Below, one piece after another: positions 20,401 through 32,765 of a stretch of 64,000 bases of DNA (positions within the stretch are counted from its first letter, which is position 1; each line of letters opens with the position of its first letter). Made by a program: the position numbers and the translations under genes. The stretch is taken from positions 1,970,573 through 2,034,572 of the forward strand of contig JAEMBT020000004.1 of the NCBI GenBank assembly GCA_018873245.2. The letters are read 5' to 3'. Origin of the DNA: Archegozetes longisetosus (lineage: Eukaryota; Arthropoda; Arachnida; Sarcoptiformes; Trhypochthoniidae). Under the pieces are notes generated by a model that ran no database searches, had not been told where the DNA came from, and worked only from the letters and a program-made list of their open reading frames with translations.

Positions 20401-21797
20401 TAATTTGAATAGAAGTCGACCTCTGGCTGAGGCGTCCATAGTTCTCCAGACAGAGCCCTAATTATTTGGTTCATTTGTGAGAATAGTTAAGTTTATCGTT
20501 AGTAAATCCAATAATTATATGGTTTGATATAAAAAACAGACTAAATAATAGCTATTGTAGATTTAACTCCTCTTTGTTCAAATAAAATATTTAATTGACA
20601 ACTAACTCGTTTGAATGCATTTCTGGCAGCGGCCACAGCTCTGTCAACATCTGCTTTATCTCCTTCTTGTACGTGACAAATCACTTCTCCGTTTGTGGGA
20701 TTTACCGTAGGGAATGTTTTACCACTTAATGAGTTCACAAATTCATTGTTGATGAATATCTAGTGCAGAAAAAGTTATGCATTTTAAGCTTCATTTCTTT
20801 ATAAAGTTAAAATTTCGGTATAATTTAAGCCCAAGGTCTTACCATATTTTATCATATCTTTTGGATAGCAAAAAAATTTGTGAGATTGTGTTATCACAAA
20901 AGATAATTACTGTTTGCTCAACTAATTCAAGTAACTACAGCCTATTAGCCAATTTGAAGATATAATCTCAAATAAAATTAAGTCTAAATGATTTGATTAT
21001 AGTGCTGCAAAATCATATAAAATGTCAAACATTCTTAACTCTTATAGTTGATTCTTACTCACTGACACATCTTTGAATTTACAGTAATTTGCCTCAATTT
21101 AGATTAGATAAGATTACTATAGATCATGAAAGATAATTACATGAATAAAGACTAATTCTAACAATGAAACAACGATAAGACCTGAGTAAAAAATATTAAC
21201 AATAACTTGAAAACATTGAGCTAACTAAATAAAACTACATTAAATGTAACATATTGTCAACAATTATGATATATTTAGAATAGTCTTGTTAATATTAGTT
21301 ATAAATGAGTATGGATTTATAAAGGAGCTTATAAGTGACACATTCGTTGTCTTCCATCCTTTAACTGTGACCTTATCAATTCAGATAATTCAATAAATTA
21401 GGTGAAAATACACGTTCCTCTATTAAGATCCTTAAATTATTGTCATTCAAACTACTTGTGGCTCAAAATTAAGAGACTTAACGATCGATTTCATTTTATT
21501 AAAAACTACATTTTAAAAAAGACAATTTAAACTCAAAACTTCATTCTTGATCAAACTTGATCAAACTTTAAAAAGCATTTTGGCACAAATAACCTTATGA
21601 ATTAAAGGTTATTTTTAATTTTGTGACAACTTTTTTGTCAGTCACTTATTTAACAAATAAAATACTTTCATACAATTATGTTAACATTGTTAAGCATACT
21701 ACAAAAAGCGTAGCAAAAAAATTATCAAAATGACAGAAAGGTTAGAAATCATTCATACCTGAGTGTATTTGATTTCTGGATTACTATCGGCCGGCAT
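17475..21797 (-). CDS. Aldehyde dehydrogenase, ALDH1/ALDH2 class (complete, seven exons)
   Basis: Oxidises aldehydes to acids with NAD(P)+. Exons on the minus strand: 21797-21759, 20759-20607, 20457-20176, 19530-19444, 19389-19108, 18242-17959, 17805-17475. All introns are GT-AG, and the spliced length is 1458 nt (485 aa), in frame. Start: ATG 21797, giving [13 protein letters not shown] joined to IFINNEFV, the usual class 1/2 N-terminus. No mitochondrial presequence is visible, so cytosolic action is inferred. Active-site features: WNFP with Asn160, GSTEVG coenzyme loop (236-241), LEMGGKS with Glu259, and QCCCASS with catalytic Cys293. The C-terminus keeps [13 protein letters not shown]. All residues needed for activity are present. 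Intron 5 carries a palindromic transposase relic. Exact substrate (retinal, acetaldehyde or other) cannot be told. Confidence 0.95.
18643..18967. pseudogene. Palindromic pair of mariner-type transposase C-termini
   Basis: Two copies of the same transposase 3' region face opposite ways around a spacer of about 15 bp: 18643-18800 on the minus strand and 18816-18967 on the plus strand. Both encode YLKDKV-AQD-QT-EA, then [16 protein letters not shown] and RLKNIHQ, the C-terminal part of mariner-type transposases. The minus copy runs on to GWHIERIL (stop near 18612). The arms are roughly 85-90% identical, so this stretch would fold into a long hairpin in the ALDH pre-mRNA, where it lies in intron 5. 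Confidence 0.8.
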
Positions 21798-24700
21798 TTC
21801 AAACAATATCCGAAATTTGGTTTACTTCAAAATTAATACGATAGAAAAGTTACAAAATATTAACTAAATTTGACTCTCGGCCTTGAATACGTAACACGAA
21901 AATGACTATATTATAAGCTTAGACTTAGATTAGAAGGTTGACTCTCCCACTTGTGATTGTGTTAGAACCAATGGACTGACTAGTGAGTTGTAAAGTGAAA
22001 GTAGTGGCTGGCATAGGAGTAGCAGCACTTGTATGTGGATTTGCGAGTCAGCTGTGAGGCTTCAAGCTATTTTCATTTTATACACTCTGATTGCTCCCCT
22101 GGCTGGGGTTGGCATTCATGGACTATCATTAAGGAGCTTATCAAAAGTCAATACACTTTATTAGTACTCTATTAGAAATTTTTAAGATACTTTCTTATAG
22201 TTAAACCGATAGTTTATCAATTTTTTAATAGAAAATGAATTTTATCATTTTGTATAATTGAGTTAACTTTGAGTTTATACAAATAGAATGTAAAATCATT
22301 TTAAGTTCAGATAAGTACGAATGTTTATCTGATTGAAATTAAGGACAGTTTTAAATCAAAACTTTATGTCAATCAACAAAATATCAATTTTTCTCTGAAT
22401 TAGATTTTTTATTGAATTTTTTCACATTAGATTTTCAATTGAATACATTTCAGACGAATTATAGATCCCAGATCTAAAGGTGTGGATCTAAAAGTTGTCC
22501 ACTAAATATGTGAATAAAACAAATACGAATTCCTTCAACCCATAAGTTCCTAAACTCATAAATTTAATAGAGATTGCCTTGAGTGAGAATCTTATTGTTA
22601 TTGAGAGAATATTCACGGCTAGAGGTAGTTTAATAAAAGGGGACTCCAAATAGTTCTGGCTCAACTGAATAAAACTACTTGTTGATGAGGCAAATATTAA
22701 TACGTCAGCAAAACGTATGATGTATGAATTTGAAGAGAGGAAAATCGTTCAGTTTATGACACCAAATGCTATTATGGCGTTACGTAATAAGAGCAATAGT
22801 TTAAGGCCTTACAAATTGATCTGATATTTGATATGACAGTAATGATGTGAAGCATTTGTGTGTTGTATTGAAAGACAAAATTTGCACTCAAATTCACTGC
22901 TCTTCTCTCAGTTTTGTTTGCAAGTTGACTATTTTTATCCTAGTTATTAGCATATCCTATCAAAAGAATATTAGAAAATACTTTTCCTTTGCTGAAGAAG
23001 TTGTTTTGCAGACATTTTTTAGACTAATGGACTAATGAAGGTTAAACACTTAACTGAAACAATTACATAATTTCGAAAGATATCTGGCAATTGAAAGGAG
23101 TAATCAATATTAAAGCAACTAAAATAATAGCATCCAACTCAATATATATAACAAAAAATTGAAAGTCGTTTTTCACTATGTAATTAAATCTTACTTGTGG
23201 ACTACGTATTGCTTTGTATACTGTTTTCAGCATTGCTTCAAAATTTAATTTTTGCTTATTTGTCAGAGAACTAACAGAAAATTGAGTTTTTAATTTTTGA
23301 ATATAAAGTTGAAAAACTATATCTAGCTTGGAAAAGTTTGAATATTATTAGGGTGGCAAAAGTTAGAACAGTATAAAGTATACGACATAGGAAATTATTT
23401 AGAGTTACGATTAGAGCATGGTATGATTTCTCGAGTCTCGAAGAATATTTTTTATTGATTTAATCTTAATAATTGACCCTTAGTTTTCAAAAGCTTTATG
23501 AATTGATGTTGACCGAAGAAAAATATTGTATAACTAGATCAGGAAATAAATATTTGATGGACTAAGTTTAAAGGGTTAAAACAGCTCAAAAATGTTTTAT
23601 CAAAATTTAGTCTGTAAAAGGGCCGATTTTTTTAATTAAGATAGATTTGTTAGATAAATTAAAATGAAATTAAAATCTTTAAATTATTGAACGGTTATCC
23701 CAATTTAATGTATTTAAGAGCAGGTAAATAATTAGTGATAAAATAATTTTTCCTATATTATGTGGAATCTGAGAATTCTCGAGTCTCAGGACCAAAATTC
23801 TTTCGATTCTCAAGAAGCTCATTTCTCGAAAATACCATGCTCTTGTTACAATTCAAATAACACATAATTAGCTTTAAGTTACAAATGTAATTCAACACCA
23901 CAAGTGATCGATTATGAATATAATAAGTATTTATTCTGAGATATTCAATATAAAATTCATATCATAAGTCGTTCATAAGAGAAAATGCTCGATAAAAGTC
24001 AGATCTGTATCAATAACTATTACACACCTCTTGACGATAGCTTTTGATATTGGGTATTGAATGCAAAATAATAATGAATAAAAATTGGCTTTTAAAAAGT
24101 GTTTTTTGTCAAAATGATGTATAACAAACAATGATTATCATTAAGTCTAAAAAGTATAATGTTATTTAGAATTAGCAGTAAAAGAAGTAAAATATGATTT
24201 AAAAGTACCAGTTAATTATTTACTCTCTGATTTTTTTGAGAGAATTGATACAGATATTGTTCTCACGATCACATATAATAGTCCCTACACTATAAATCTT
24301 ACTTTACGTCGGATTCTCAGTTCACTTTGAATGGGATCTAGCTTTTCTTCTGTTGTCAATCAGAATGTTGTTTCGACAAAAATACATAACGCAAAACCCA
24401 TATTGATCTAGCCAACGGTAGATGTGCCGATTTTTACTGAACTTTTTTACTAATACAAATTAATAAGTATATTAAGAATTTTGATTTTATTTTAGCAAAA
24501 TATATTATGTATGCAATATGAATTAAGACCTTATAGATTTCATTATGTGTTCAAACACGATTATGTGTGTTTGCGGTAATTACTAATGGACCACAACTCA
24601 GAATCTAAAGTTAAATATAACTGGGAACTACTCAACGTCCTGAGGCAAATGATGCCACACTAAGGGCCCTAGGGTCAAAGGGAACAAAGTTGAACCTAGG

Positions 24701-25162
24701 TCCACTAAGCAAGGAATGCAAGTACTGCTCTTCTTCATAATCGTTCATATACCCACACATTGTTCTAGGGCTAAACATTGAGGTTATTTAGAAGATATAT
24801 TCGCTTGATAATTTCGCTGGAACAACTCTTATAGAAATTAAATACTCACACTCTATCAGCTTTTATATTTGCAATATTTATTATACAAAACCGGTTTTTG
24901 GAATTAAAGTTAGGAATAGGGAATTCTTCAAGCAACTGCCTGCACAACCGAAATCTTACCGGTTTTACCTTGCACTCTTTTATCCCATTTTGAATCAGCT
25001 AAAAAATTACATCCGTAGTTTGAGCTGATCTGAAATAATCTCATAATAATAATCATCAACAAAATTACCAAAAGATTATTCCATTATTCGATACTTTATT
25101 TTGTATTTGTTTTCATATTATAGCATAAATTATAGTTTCTGTTTTATTTCTATAACTTAGTG
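21798..25162. other. ALDH upstream region and gene-poor stretch
   Basis: The first few hundred bases upstream of 21797 should contain the ALDH promoter, but no core element is clear enough to name. Nothing else here looks coding. One MITE-like element lies at 23413-23844. Confidence 0.4.
23413..23844. mobile_element. Small MITE with 9-bp target duplication
   Basis: The ends are inverted: AGAGCATGGTAT at the left and ATACCATGCTCT at the right, followed inward by CTCGAG/CTCGAAAA-like sequence. The flanks are GTTACGATT (23404-23412) and GTTACAATT (23845-23853), a 9-bp duplication with one mismatch. A 9-bp duplication is typical of MULE-type elements. There is no coding capacity in its 432 bp. 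Confidence 0.7.
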
Positions 25163-25672
25163 CAGAGCTACCACCCTTCGAAATTTTGGGCCGAAAGTCA
25201 ACCTTTCTAAATCTGACCAGCCCAAAGCCCAGAACCTTAAGGCCGACATTATGGTCAGCTTTTTGGAGCTTTTCTAAATCAAAATTTAATTTTAACTTAG
25301 AATTAAGGCATGGAAATGAAATTCCGACTTGTGTAAAATTTTGCGAGATCCGTGTTATCTCGTCTTGTTAGACGAGACAAGATCAGTCTTTTGTAAAACT
25401 AATAAGACGAGACGAGATGAGTTCGCGAAAATTTGTTCACTGCATGTAATAATTGAATATATATCAAAATTACAATTTCAATGACATAAGAATCATGTTT
25501 AATGAGCAAAATGAAATGAAACCCAAGCTTTTTAATTGAAATGCTTTGACGCAAATCATATGCCCTAATCTCGAGATAGAGTCAGTAGTCATGAGATTAA
25601 CATGGGTTCCCAGGAAACGAGACGGTATGAAATACAAAATTTTTTTAAAAAATGAGATTAGACGAGACTATA

Positions 25673-26054
25673 CAGTAGATACTCGATATTTTGAAATCGC
25701 TTATTTTGAAATATTCAGTATTTTGAACCAATTTAAACACCAGTCTATTTTATTATGTACCTCTTTATTTTGAAACATCTGTAAAATAGTTTCAAGATAT
25801 AATAACGCATCAAATTTTCACAAAAAATCATTATTATTAAGACTACTGAGCAGTCTAGATTCCAGAGATTCGTGGACGAACCTCAAACCTGAGCTCTAAT
25901 CTAAATCAAACTTTAGTGTTAATAACTCAGATATTGCATCCTGAACAAAATCTTTATTTCGGATTCTTTTTCATTATACCGGTTATTTTGAAAACTCACT
26001 ATTTTGAACAAAATTTTTTGGCAGAAGCGGGTTCAAAATAACGAGGTTCTACTG
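25673..26054. mobile_element. pogo/Tigger-like MITE nested in the hAT-like element
   Basis: Terminal inverted repeats read inward CAGTAGATACTCGATATTTT on the left and CAGTAGAACCTCGTTATTTT on the right, the consensus style of pogo/Tigger elements. TA flanks both ends (25671-25672 and 26055-26056). The relative at 48386-49007 lacks this 382-bp insert at the matching position (near 48785), giving an empty-site comparison. Confidence 0.9.
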
Positions 26055-26479
26055 TATTGAACCACACGAGGCCAAGATTAATGATGCAGATCGAGCTAAC
26101 AAATGATTGTAAGCTCAAGTTTAGCTCAAGCTTAAGTTCAAAGTCTCTGAGCTTTGGGGCTTCTAATTTAAGTTAATAGTAAATTTTATGTACAAATATT
26201 ATAATTTAAAACCGATTAAAAATGAAAATTTCACATTAAATTTCAATTTGGAAGCAATACATTGTAGTTGTATGAGTAGTAATAGCACTTCGATATACCG
26301 TTTGTGAATTAAATAACTGCAAAGTCATTACTTTTGCTTAAGTAGACATAAGTTAGTCAAATTTCCGTCATATAACGGACAACATAAATTTAATCAGTTG
26401 GCAAAATTCCAATAATAACTTATCTGTAGGTAAAAAGTTACAAATATTGTTTTGATGCCACACTGAAAAGAGGGTCACA

Positions 26480-26760
26480 AAAATATCTCCATAGATATAC
26501 ATCGAACAAAGATGCGTCATTAAATTTTTCGCAAAATTAAACGAAAAGTGCAGTAAAGTTTATAAAAGCTTAAGAGTTGTCTATGAGAATAAAACAATGA
26601 GTCAAAAGTAAGTATGCGATTGGTATAATCAATTAAAAAATGGTCGCGAAGAAGTTTGTGGCATCGAACAAGATATTCACAATGCTCATGATGCGTCTCT
26701 AAGGGATATCGCAAAAGATGGTCTGAAAGTACAATTTCAGAGTCTTGTGATAAGATGGAA
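26480..26760 (+). pseudogene. mariner transposase N-terminal fragment
   Basis: A broken plus-strand reading with segments resembling the mariner helix-turn-helix region: ENKTMSQK, then WYNQLKNGREEVCG, then HDASLRDIAKDG. Stops interrupt it. In mariners the equivalent stretch has TV-WFxRFKxGxxxxxDxxRxGRP. It lies within the second insertion of the hAT-like copy A. Confidence 0.6.
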
Positions 26761-27156
26761 GTAGGTGGTTAAATCAAGGGAGGGTACTTTGAGCATTTTA
26801 AAAAATTTGGTGAATTTGACTAAACATATTGCCAGTTATAAAACTTTTGCGGTTATTAAATTCACAAACGATACATTATGACTTAAATGTATAATGTTAC
26901 TTATTTGGGTTTATATGCATTTGATAAACAATTAACTTATTGTTAAAAAATTTTGTTGCAAATCTAAACTTATTTTCATTTTTATAAAAATTAAGCTCAA
27001 AGCTTGAGCTCGGATTAACAGAGCTTATGTGCATCATCAATCAAGATTCATAAAATCAAATTTCAATGACTACCAAAATGTAATCAAATCTAGAACAAGA
27101 GGACTCTTGCAATTTTTAAAGTCAGCCTATTTGGTGTACTTAAAGTGTCAACACTG

Positions 27157-28417
27157 TCTTGAGACATAATAGGAAAAAATTCTAACCCAACTCGATTCGG
27201 CTAAGCCTCCAGTACGATCATAAGCTGTGAATAGGTTAACCACCTCTTACCAAATCAAAATCTAGACAGTGATCAATAAAGGGGAGCCTTCGTAGAATTC
27301 TTAAATTACATATTACTCGTTCATTTGCATGTAAACTGGTAAGCTTATTGTTTATGTGATTCTAAACTCACTAACTTTAGTTAGTTACTAAAGACACTAT
27401 TTAAAATCAAAATATAAAATTTTATTACTTAAGTTTTACAAAGAAAAATGGATTAATATATGAAAAACAATTGAATATATCAGTAAGTTTGTTGATAACG
27501 CAAAATTCAACTCGAATAATCTTTATAGTAACTATCATACTCTAAACTTTTATTTTAAGTCAATCAAAAAAATCGGTTCATCTCTCGACAAATCTTTTCT
27601 CTTCCATCACTACATCTCCACTCCCCTACTTTCTCTCAAACATTTGCTTATATTCCTTTCTTTTGCTCTCAATTTTCTCACATTCCTTTTTTAGAGAAAT
27701 TGAATCCCGATTGAAATAACATATTATATATCATAAAAAATATTTTATCTTGTAATAGGAAACTAAACTCGTATATAGATGTTTTACATAATATAATAAT
27801 TATTATAAGAAGTTTCTATGACTTGTTTTAAACTAGAATAATTAAAATAACTTCATTTTCCTGCTGTAAAGACTCAAATTATGAGTCAGCTCATAACATA
27901 ACAAAATGGAAATGAGTTCTAAAGTTGTTTTATTGAGGTTTATCTCTTTATTCTTTGCTTTTTTTTATCAATTGTTGATTCAATTATACATCTAGTGATT
28001 GGAATCCAGAATACGAAAGATTCTGACAACAAGAAATCAATAAACAACTTCAAAATAATTTTGATGACAGTTCGCTTATTTGTATCCGTTCAATACATAT
28101 GCATAGTGATATTTTCGAGACTATGTAAGTTAACTGACTTCATTAAACTATTGTCTTCGTTCGTCTACGCATTATCTGTGGCGGTGATAATGAGCCTATT
28201 ATGTTTCGTAATCAACTTTCATGACAGTATTTTAAGCTTGGTTTGTCATATAAGTTCGACTTGCTTTGGACTTGCGCTCTGTTTTAATCATTAGTTTTAA
28301 AATTTGTCGGTGAACACGAATGCGTTGGAACTGATGCAAATAAGACAAAATTTGCAAATATATTGAATATTTCAACAGAAATGGATTGACCCTATCGACA
28401 TTTATCTGTCATAATAG
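27157..28417. other. Intergenic or 5' intron of the EAAT gene
   Basis: The first coding exon of the transporter (N-terminus and first half of TM1) should lie here or further upstream but I could not identify it. A 99-aa frame at 27995-28294 is hydrophobic but lacks transporter motifs and begins at a non-ATG codon. A pyrimidine-rich stretch occurs near 27585-27700. Confidence 0.35.
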
Positions 28418-31400
28418 CTGTTATGATTGGAGCCATACTTAGAGACAATGATCCTATTTGGAATCAAAGATCGATCAAGCATATTGGTTTTATCGGTGAA
28501 ATATTTCTTCGAATACTTAAATACCTTATTTTGCCTCTTATCTTGTCAAGTTTAGTGTTTGCGATGGGGAGTATAGACACTGAGCTTTCGGGGAAAATAG
28601 GCCTTAAAACTGTTTCCTATTATTTGACAGCTACTATAATGGCGATCATATTAAGCATTATTCTTGTGTCAGTCATCAAACCAGGTTCGAGGCATGAATA
28701 TACACAAGAGTACACTGACAAACGAGAAAGGGCTCAATCGACAACAACAGATGCTATATTGGATCTCATAAGATATTGTGACTCACTATTTTTCTAAGTG
28801 ATCAAACAATTCAATAGTACAAAACTGAATAGCGATATCGTGTCTTTCAAACTATTATGATTATTAAGACAGCTATCATTTATTACATAAAATACGCTCA
28901 CTTTAATCATTTACTCATCTATAACTAGCCGTAAAATAGAGGATACAAATTGCTAGATTTATATAAAACATTAGTCTATAACTTTTATAACTGAAGTCCT
29001 ATAAACTTGAAACTAAGCAATATCCTTCAGGATGAAAAACGTTTTTCACATATATATGTATGATTTTTGACTACTAATGAATCAAGATGGCGACTTACAG
29101 CATAAAAGAACGCAATTTTACAGTAAAACTTACTCTGGTACGAATCTCTAGTAAATGTTCGAAGTTCGAAACTGATTTCAAAAAGGTGACATCTTTCAAT
29201 AATACTATTAAAGATCTTATTGCGACATTTGAAGATGACCGAAAAGGCAAACGTGGCAGAAAAGCAACAATGACTTCAGAAACCATTGAAAAGTGAGAAA
29301 AATTGTTGATCAAACCCGAAAACCTAGAAAAGAAAAAGAGGTGTGATGATTCAAATGAATTCCGCGGGCTTTCGTAGTAATTAGAGAAAGGGAGTAAATC
29401 TTTACCCATATAAGATTCAACTGAATTAAAGACCACCTCCTTGAGCGATCAAAGGAGATTTCATTTTGCAGATACTCTTTTACCAACGAAATTCAATCAA
29501 TAAATCGACACTAAAAAAGCACGGTTCTCTGATCAAGCATGTTCCATCTTGATGAATATTTAACTAACGGAATTTGCGTTTTTGGGAATCAGAAACCCGC
29601 ACACTATTCATGAGCGTTACCATAATCTCAAATGACTAACTGTTTGGTGTGCCAATTTTCTTGAAATCATTGGTCTAGTATCCTTGCATGCAATTTTAAT
29701 CAGTTAGCATTACCTCCGAATCTTGAACCAAATTTTCATTCTACTCCTCTATAGTCTATTCAATAATTTGTTCGAATACTACTTGCAGCAAGATGGTGCT
29801 CGACCCCATCGAACAGATCAAGTTATAAAGTTTCTCAATGAAGATATTGGAAAGAAACCGATTGTGTTAGATAGTACTCAAAAAGTCAATATTACAATTG
29901 ATTGGCCACAATGTTCTCATCTTAACCCATCTGATTAATTTTTAGGATTATCTCAAAATCAATGTTTATGCCGCTTACCCCTAATCAACAAACGAACTTG
30001 AAAACGGTGTTCTATCAGATATTTCAAAAATTGACAATGTTCTGAACGATGTGATAGGCAATTTCGGAATTCTACTGTGTCACATCTATAATCAATAGGG
30101 ATGGCACATAAAAAACATTTTATCATAAATTTTTATTATTTCATCATTTTCTAAAAAATGTCATCAAAAAGTAAATAAAATACAATATTTTTCAAACTAT
30201 GAACTTTTATTTTGTGACAATCTTCTTTTACGCTGAATATTGCACTGATTGCATTCATAATCTATTCAATTATTATTTTCTGAAAAATTTATTTGTAAAA
30301 TAGGCTAAAATTTCAATTCATCTCTAATATATTATATAGTCCTTTATACAATATATCACTATTCTATCTCGAGTGTCTATTTAAAAATCGATTCTTTATG
30401 AGATTCTCTTGAATTTTGATGACATTTTTTTGCAGCTGTGACTCATTTGAGAAATTTTTCCTTTTTCAGAAATTTATTCCCTTATAATTTAATATAAGCA
30501 TGTTTTTCATCATATAAAACAGTTTTGAAGTTACTGAACGGTACCAATCGAACTAATGAAACAAATCTTGAAGATTGGACTATCACTGCAGAAAAGATTA
30601 ATGGAACTAATATTCTTGGTACAATTATGTTTGTAATCACTTTTGGTCTAATAATTGGCCAAATGGGTGAAGAAGGAAAAGTGTTGGTCCACTTTTTCAA
30701 GGCTTTCAATAATGCGATCATGACAATTGAATTTATTTTTAAACTCTTTCTCGATTAGTTACAAAACTATTTTTCACGAGATTGAAATAACAGGAACAGT
30801 GATTGAGTTAACACCGATTGCAGTGCTCTTTCTAGTATTACCGCAAATATTGCAAGTCAAGGACTTGTCCAATCTATTGGCGAGTGTTGGCTGGTATTCG
30901 TTAACTATGCTGGTAGGACTATTCATTCAGCGGTTCGTTATACTTCCATTAATTTACTTAATACTCACGTGTAAGAATCCGTTCTTATTTATCGTGCAAC
31001 TATCCTCCGCTCTTATGACTGCCTTTGGAACAGCTTCTTCATCGGCAACATTGCCTGTATGACATTATGTTTTCAATCATACTTAAGGGTGTCAAATATC
31101 AATTAGTTGCAGGTTCAGAGCAAAGCTGGTCATAGCTTTATAACACAGATCTCAATATTTTATTCTAGGCTAAAAACACATTGATAAGAATCTAATCAAT
31201 TTTGGATATTCCAGAATAATTATTCATTTTCGTGCATCTAACTCGCTTTTGGGAGACTTATTCGAGCCCTATTACAGAGTGAGTCTTATCACCAAGAGGG
31301 TCAGGTGAGGCATATGCCTCGGGCCAGAAGAGGTCATAACCGAGATATGTGGCCAACGCATCACCACCAGAGGAGTGTAGCGAACATGAGACTTTCGTCC

Positions 31401-32765
31401 CAAACTACGAATCGCTGACCCCTATGCTACAGTGGCCCTCCTCAGAACCATTAACACTCACAAAACGCTAAATTTTATAGATATTACTCATGGTGACCAG
31501 ACGTCCTGGAATGAATATGGTCCCTCCTCCAATTTTTTTAGTTACTATGCAATAAATCCCGGAACAGACAACATTGGATCTGGTCACCCTGGCATAACTT
31601 GAAATGATTGCAAAATATAAACTAGGAAACAGATTAAAACCGGCACATATTCGGGATCTCCGCTAAAAAGTTACAAATTTTCAGGATTCCGAAATATTAG
31701 GTAATAAAATTTCACGAAAATCAACTCTCGAATAAATGTAGTTTCAAATTATTTTCTCTATTCAACGCTTGACAGTTTTATTTAAATGAACTCATAAAAT
31801 CTCAATTTTAATTTGGAATATTTTGGAATACATGATCCACTATACTTCTCATAAAAAAGTAGCAAAAACTGATTCTGGTGCACTTTGGCCTAAAATCTAA
31901 ACATGAAATCTGTTAGACTCAATTCTTTAGACTTTGCTTAGTACTTCAGCGAAAGTGATATATGACAACTTGTACATTTCAATGAATTTAAATAAAATCT
32001 ATTTTAAGGTCACTTTCCAATGTCTCGAAGAAAAATTAAAAATAGACAAACGCATCAGGAGATTCTGCATACCTATTGGGGCGACTATTAATATGGACGG
32101 GACAGCACTTTATGAAGCAGTGGTCGCTATTTTCATAGCCCAATATAGAAGTGTTGAATTAGATTTTGTCAAGCTCGTTATCATTACAATTACAGCTACT
32201 GCGGCCAGTATGGGGGCCGCCGGTATTACTCAGGTTGATATAAATACATGAATGACTGGACAGTAAAAGATTGTATTTCAAGTTAACCTTTTCTGAATTT
32301 AGTTTTCATCCTTTATTTCGATCCATACTCTTTCCGTATAATTGAATCAGAATATGTATTAATGAAAAATTTAATAGTGATTGAAAAATTAAGCGTAACG
32401 ATTAATGCGAATTAATGTGATTAAATGATTAATATTAATCAGTAAATATTAATGATTAAATTAATGCGAAACTTTAAATTAGTACGCACTGAGCGATAAG
32501 ATCTTTTATTACTTAGTCATTCATATACCTAGTTAATTGCGATCATTTTTCTATTTTTTATCAATTGAAGGCTGGGTTGGTAACAATGGTTATTGTACTC
32601 AATGCAGTTGGTCTACCGATAGAAGATGCAGCTTTAGTTTTCGTTGTTGATTGGCTTCTCGATAGATTTCGCACTACAATCAATGTTCTCGGAGACTCTT
32701 TTGGAGCTGGAGTTGTACATCATTTAAGTCAAGAAGATTTAGAAGAGCTCGGCTCGAACGACTAA
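28418..32765 (+). CDS. Excitatory amino-acid transporter (EAAT/SLC1 family), 5' incomplete, one defective splice site
   Basis: Sodium-coupled glutamate/aspartate transporter. Exons by homology and phase: 28418-28777, 30523-30729, 30800-31056, 32009-32233, 32571-32765; together 415 codons in frame, ending at a TAA. Motifs in order: [16 protein letters not shown] (TM2), [10 protein letters not shown], two N-glycosylation-like sites in the extracellular loop (NGTNRTNET), [14 protein letters not shown] (hairpin 1 serine-rich motif), [14 protein letters not shown] (TM7), GAAGITQAGL (hairpin 2), [13 protein letters not shown] (TM8 substrate site). Oddities: hairpin 2 reads ITQAG where IPQAG is usual; the large extracellular loop is short; and the 70-bp intron between the second and third exons ends in AG but begins AA, not GT. 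Introns hold a dead transposase (29087-30110) and a hAT-like MITE. It may be a recent pseudogene or use a non-canonical splice. AATAAA follows at 32869. Confidence 0.85.
29087..30110 (+). pseudogene. mariner-type transposase relic in an EAAT intron
   Basis: Plus-strand remains in order: an N-terminal helix-turn-helix region ([11 protein letters not shown], later [17 protein letters not shown]), a central PYKI-like part, then [18 protein letters not shown] (catalytic Asp in QQDGA-PH), [11 protein letters not shown], and a broken C-terminus ending like GWHIK. Several stops and shifts interrupt it. The C-terminal pattern matches the palindromic relics in ALDH intron 5, so both probably come from one family. 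Confidence 0.8.
31489..31591. mobile_element. Very short hAT-like MITE (TAGGGTGACC family)
   Basis: The left end is CATGGTGACCAGA and the right end TCTGGTCACCCTG, inverted repeats. The flanks ATATTACT and GCATAACT match at 5 of 8 positions, a weak 8-bp duplication. It is 103 bp long and lies in the intron between the third and fourth EAAT exons. Related, longer copies are at 37504 and 56420. Confidence 0.65.

Larger units (their letters stand above)
25163..27156. mobile_element. hAT-like element, copy A, with nested insertions
   Basis: Starts CAGAGCTACCACCC and ends in the complement of CAGTGTTGACAC, a short imperfect terminal repeat. Compared with the clean relative at 48386-49007, the same sequence is present but split by two insertions: a pogo-like MITE (25673-26054) and about 850 bp (roughly 26140-26995) holding a mariner transposase fragment. 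No good 8-bp duplication is seen at this copy. The internal sequence does not look coding, so the family is non-autonomous. Confidence 0.75.

Noticed and set aside
27995..28294. Hydrophobic 99-aa frame upstream of the EAAT exons as the transporter N-terminus.
   Set aside because: It lacks EAAT motifs, has no ATG start and does not connect in an obvious way to the exon at 28418.
31250..31450. GC-richer patch in an EAAT intron as a SINE or structural RNA.
   Set aside because: No A/B box pair, no repeat partner in the window and no strong fold could be identified by eye.
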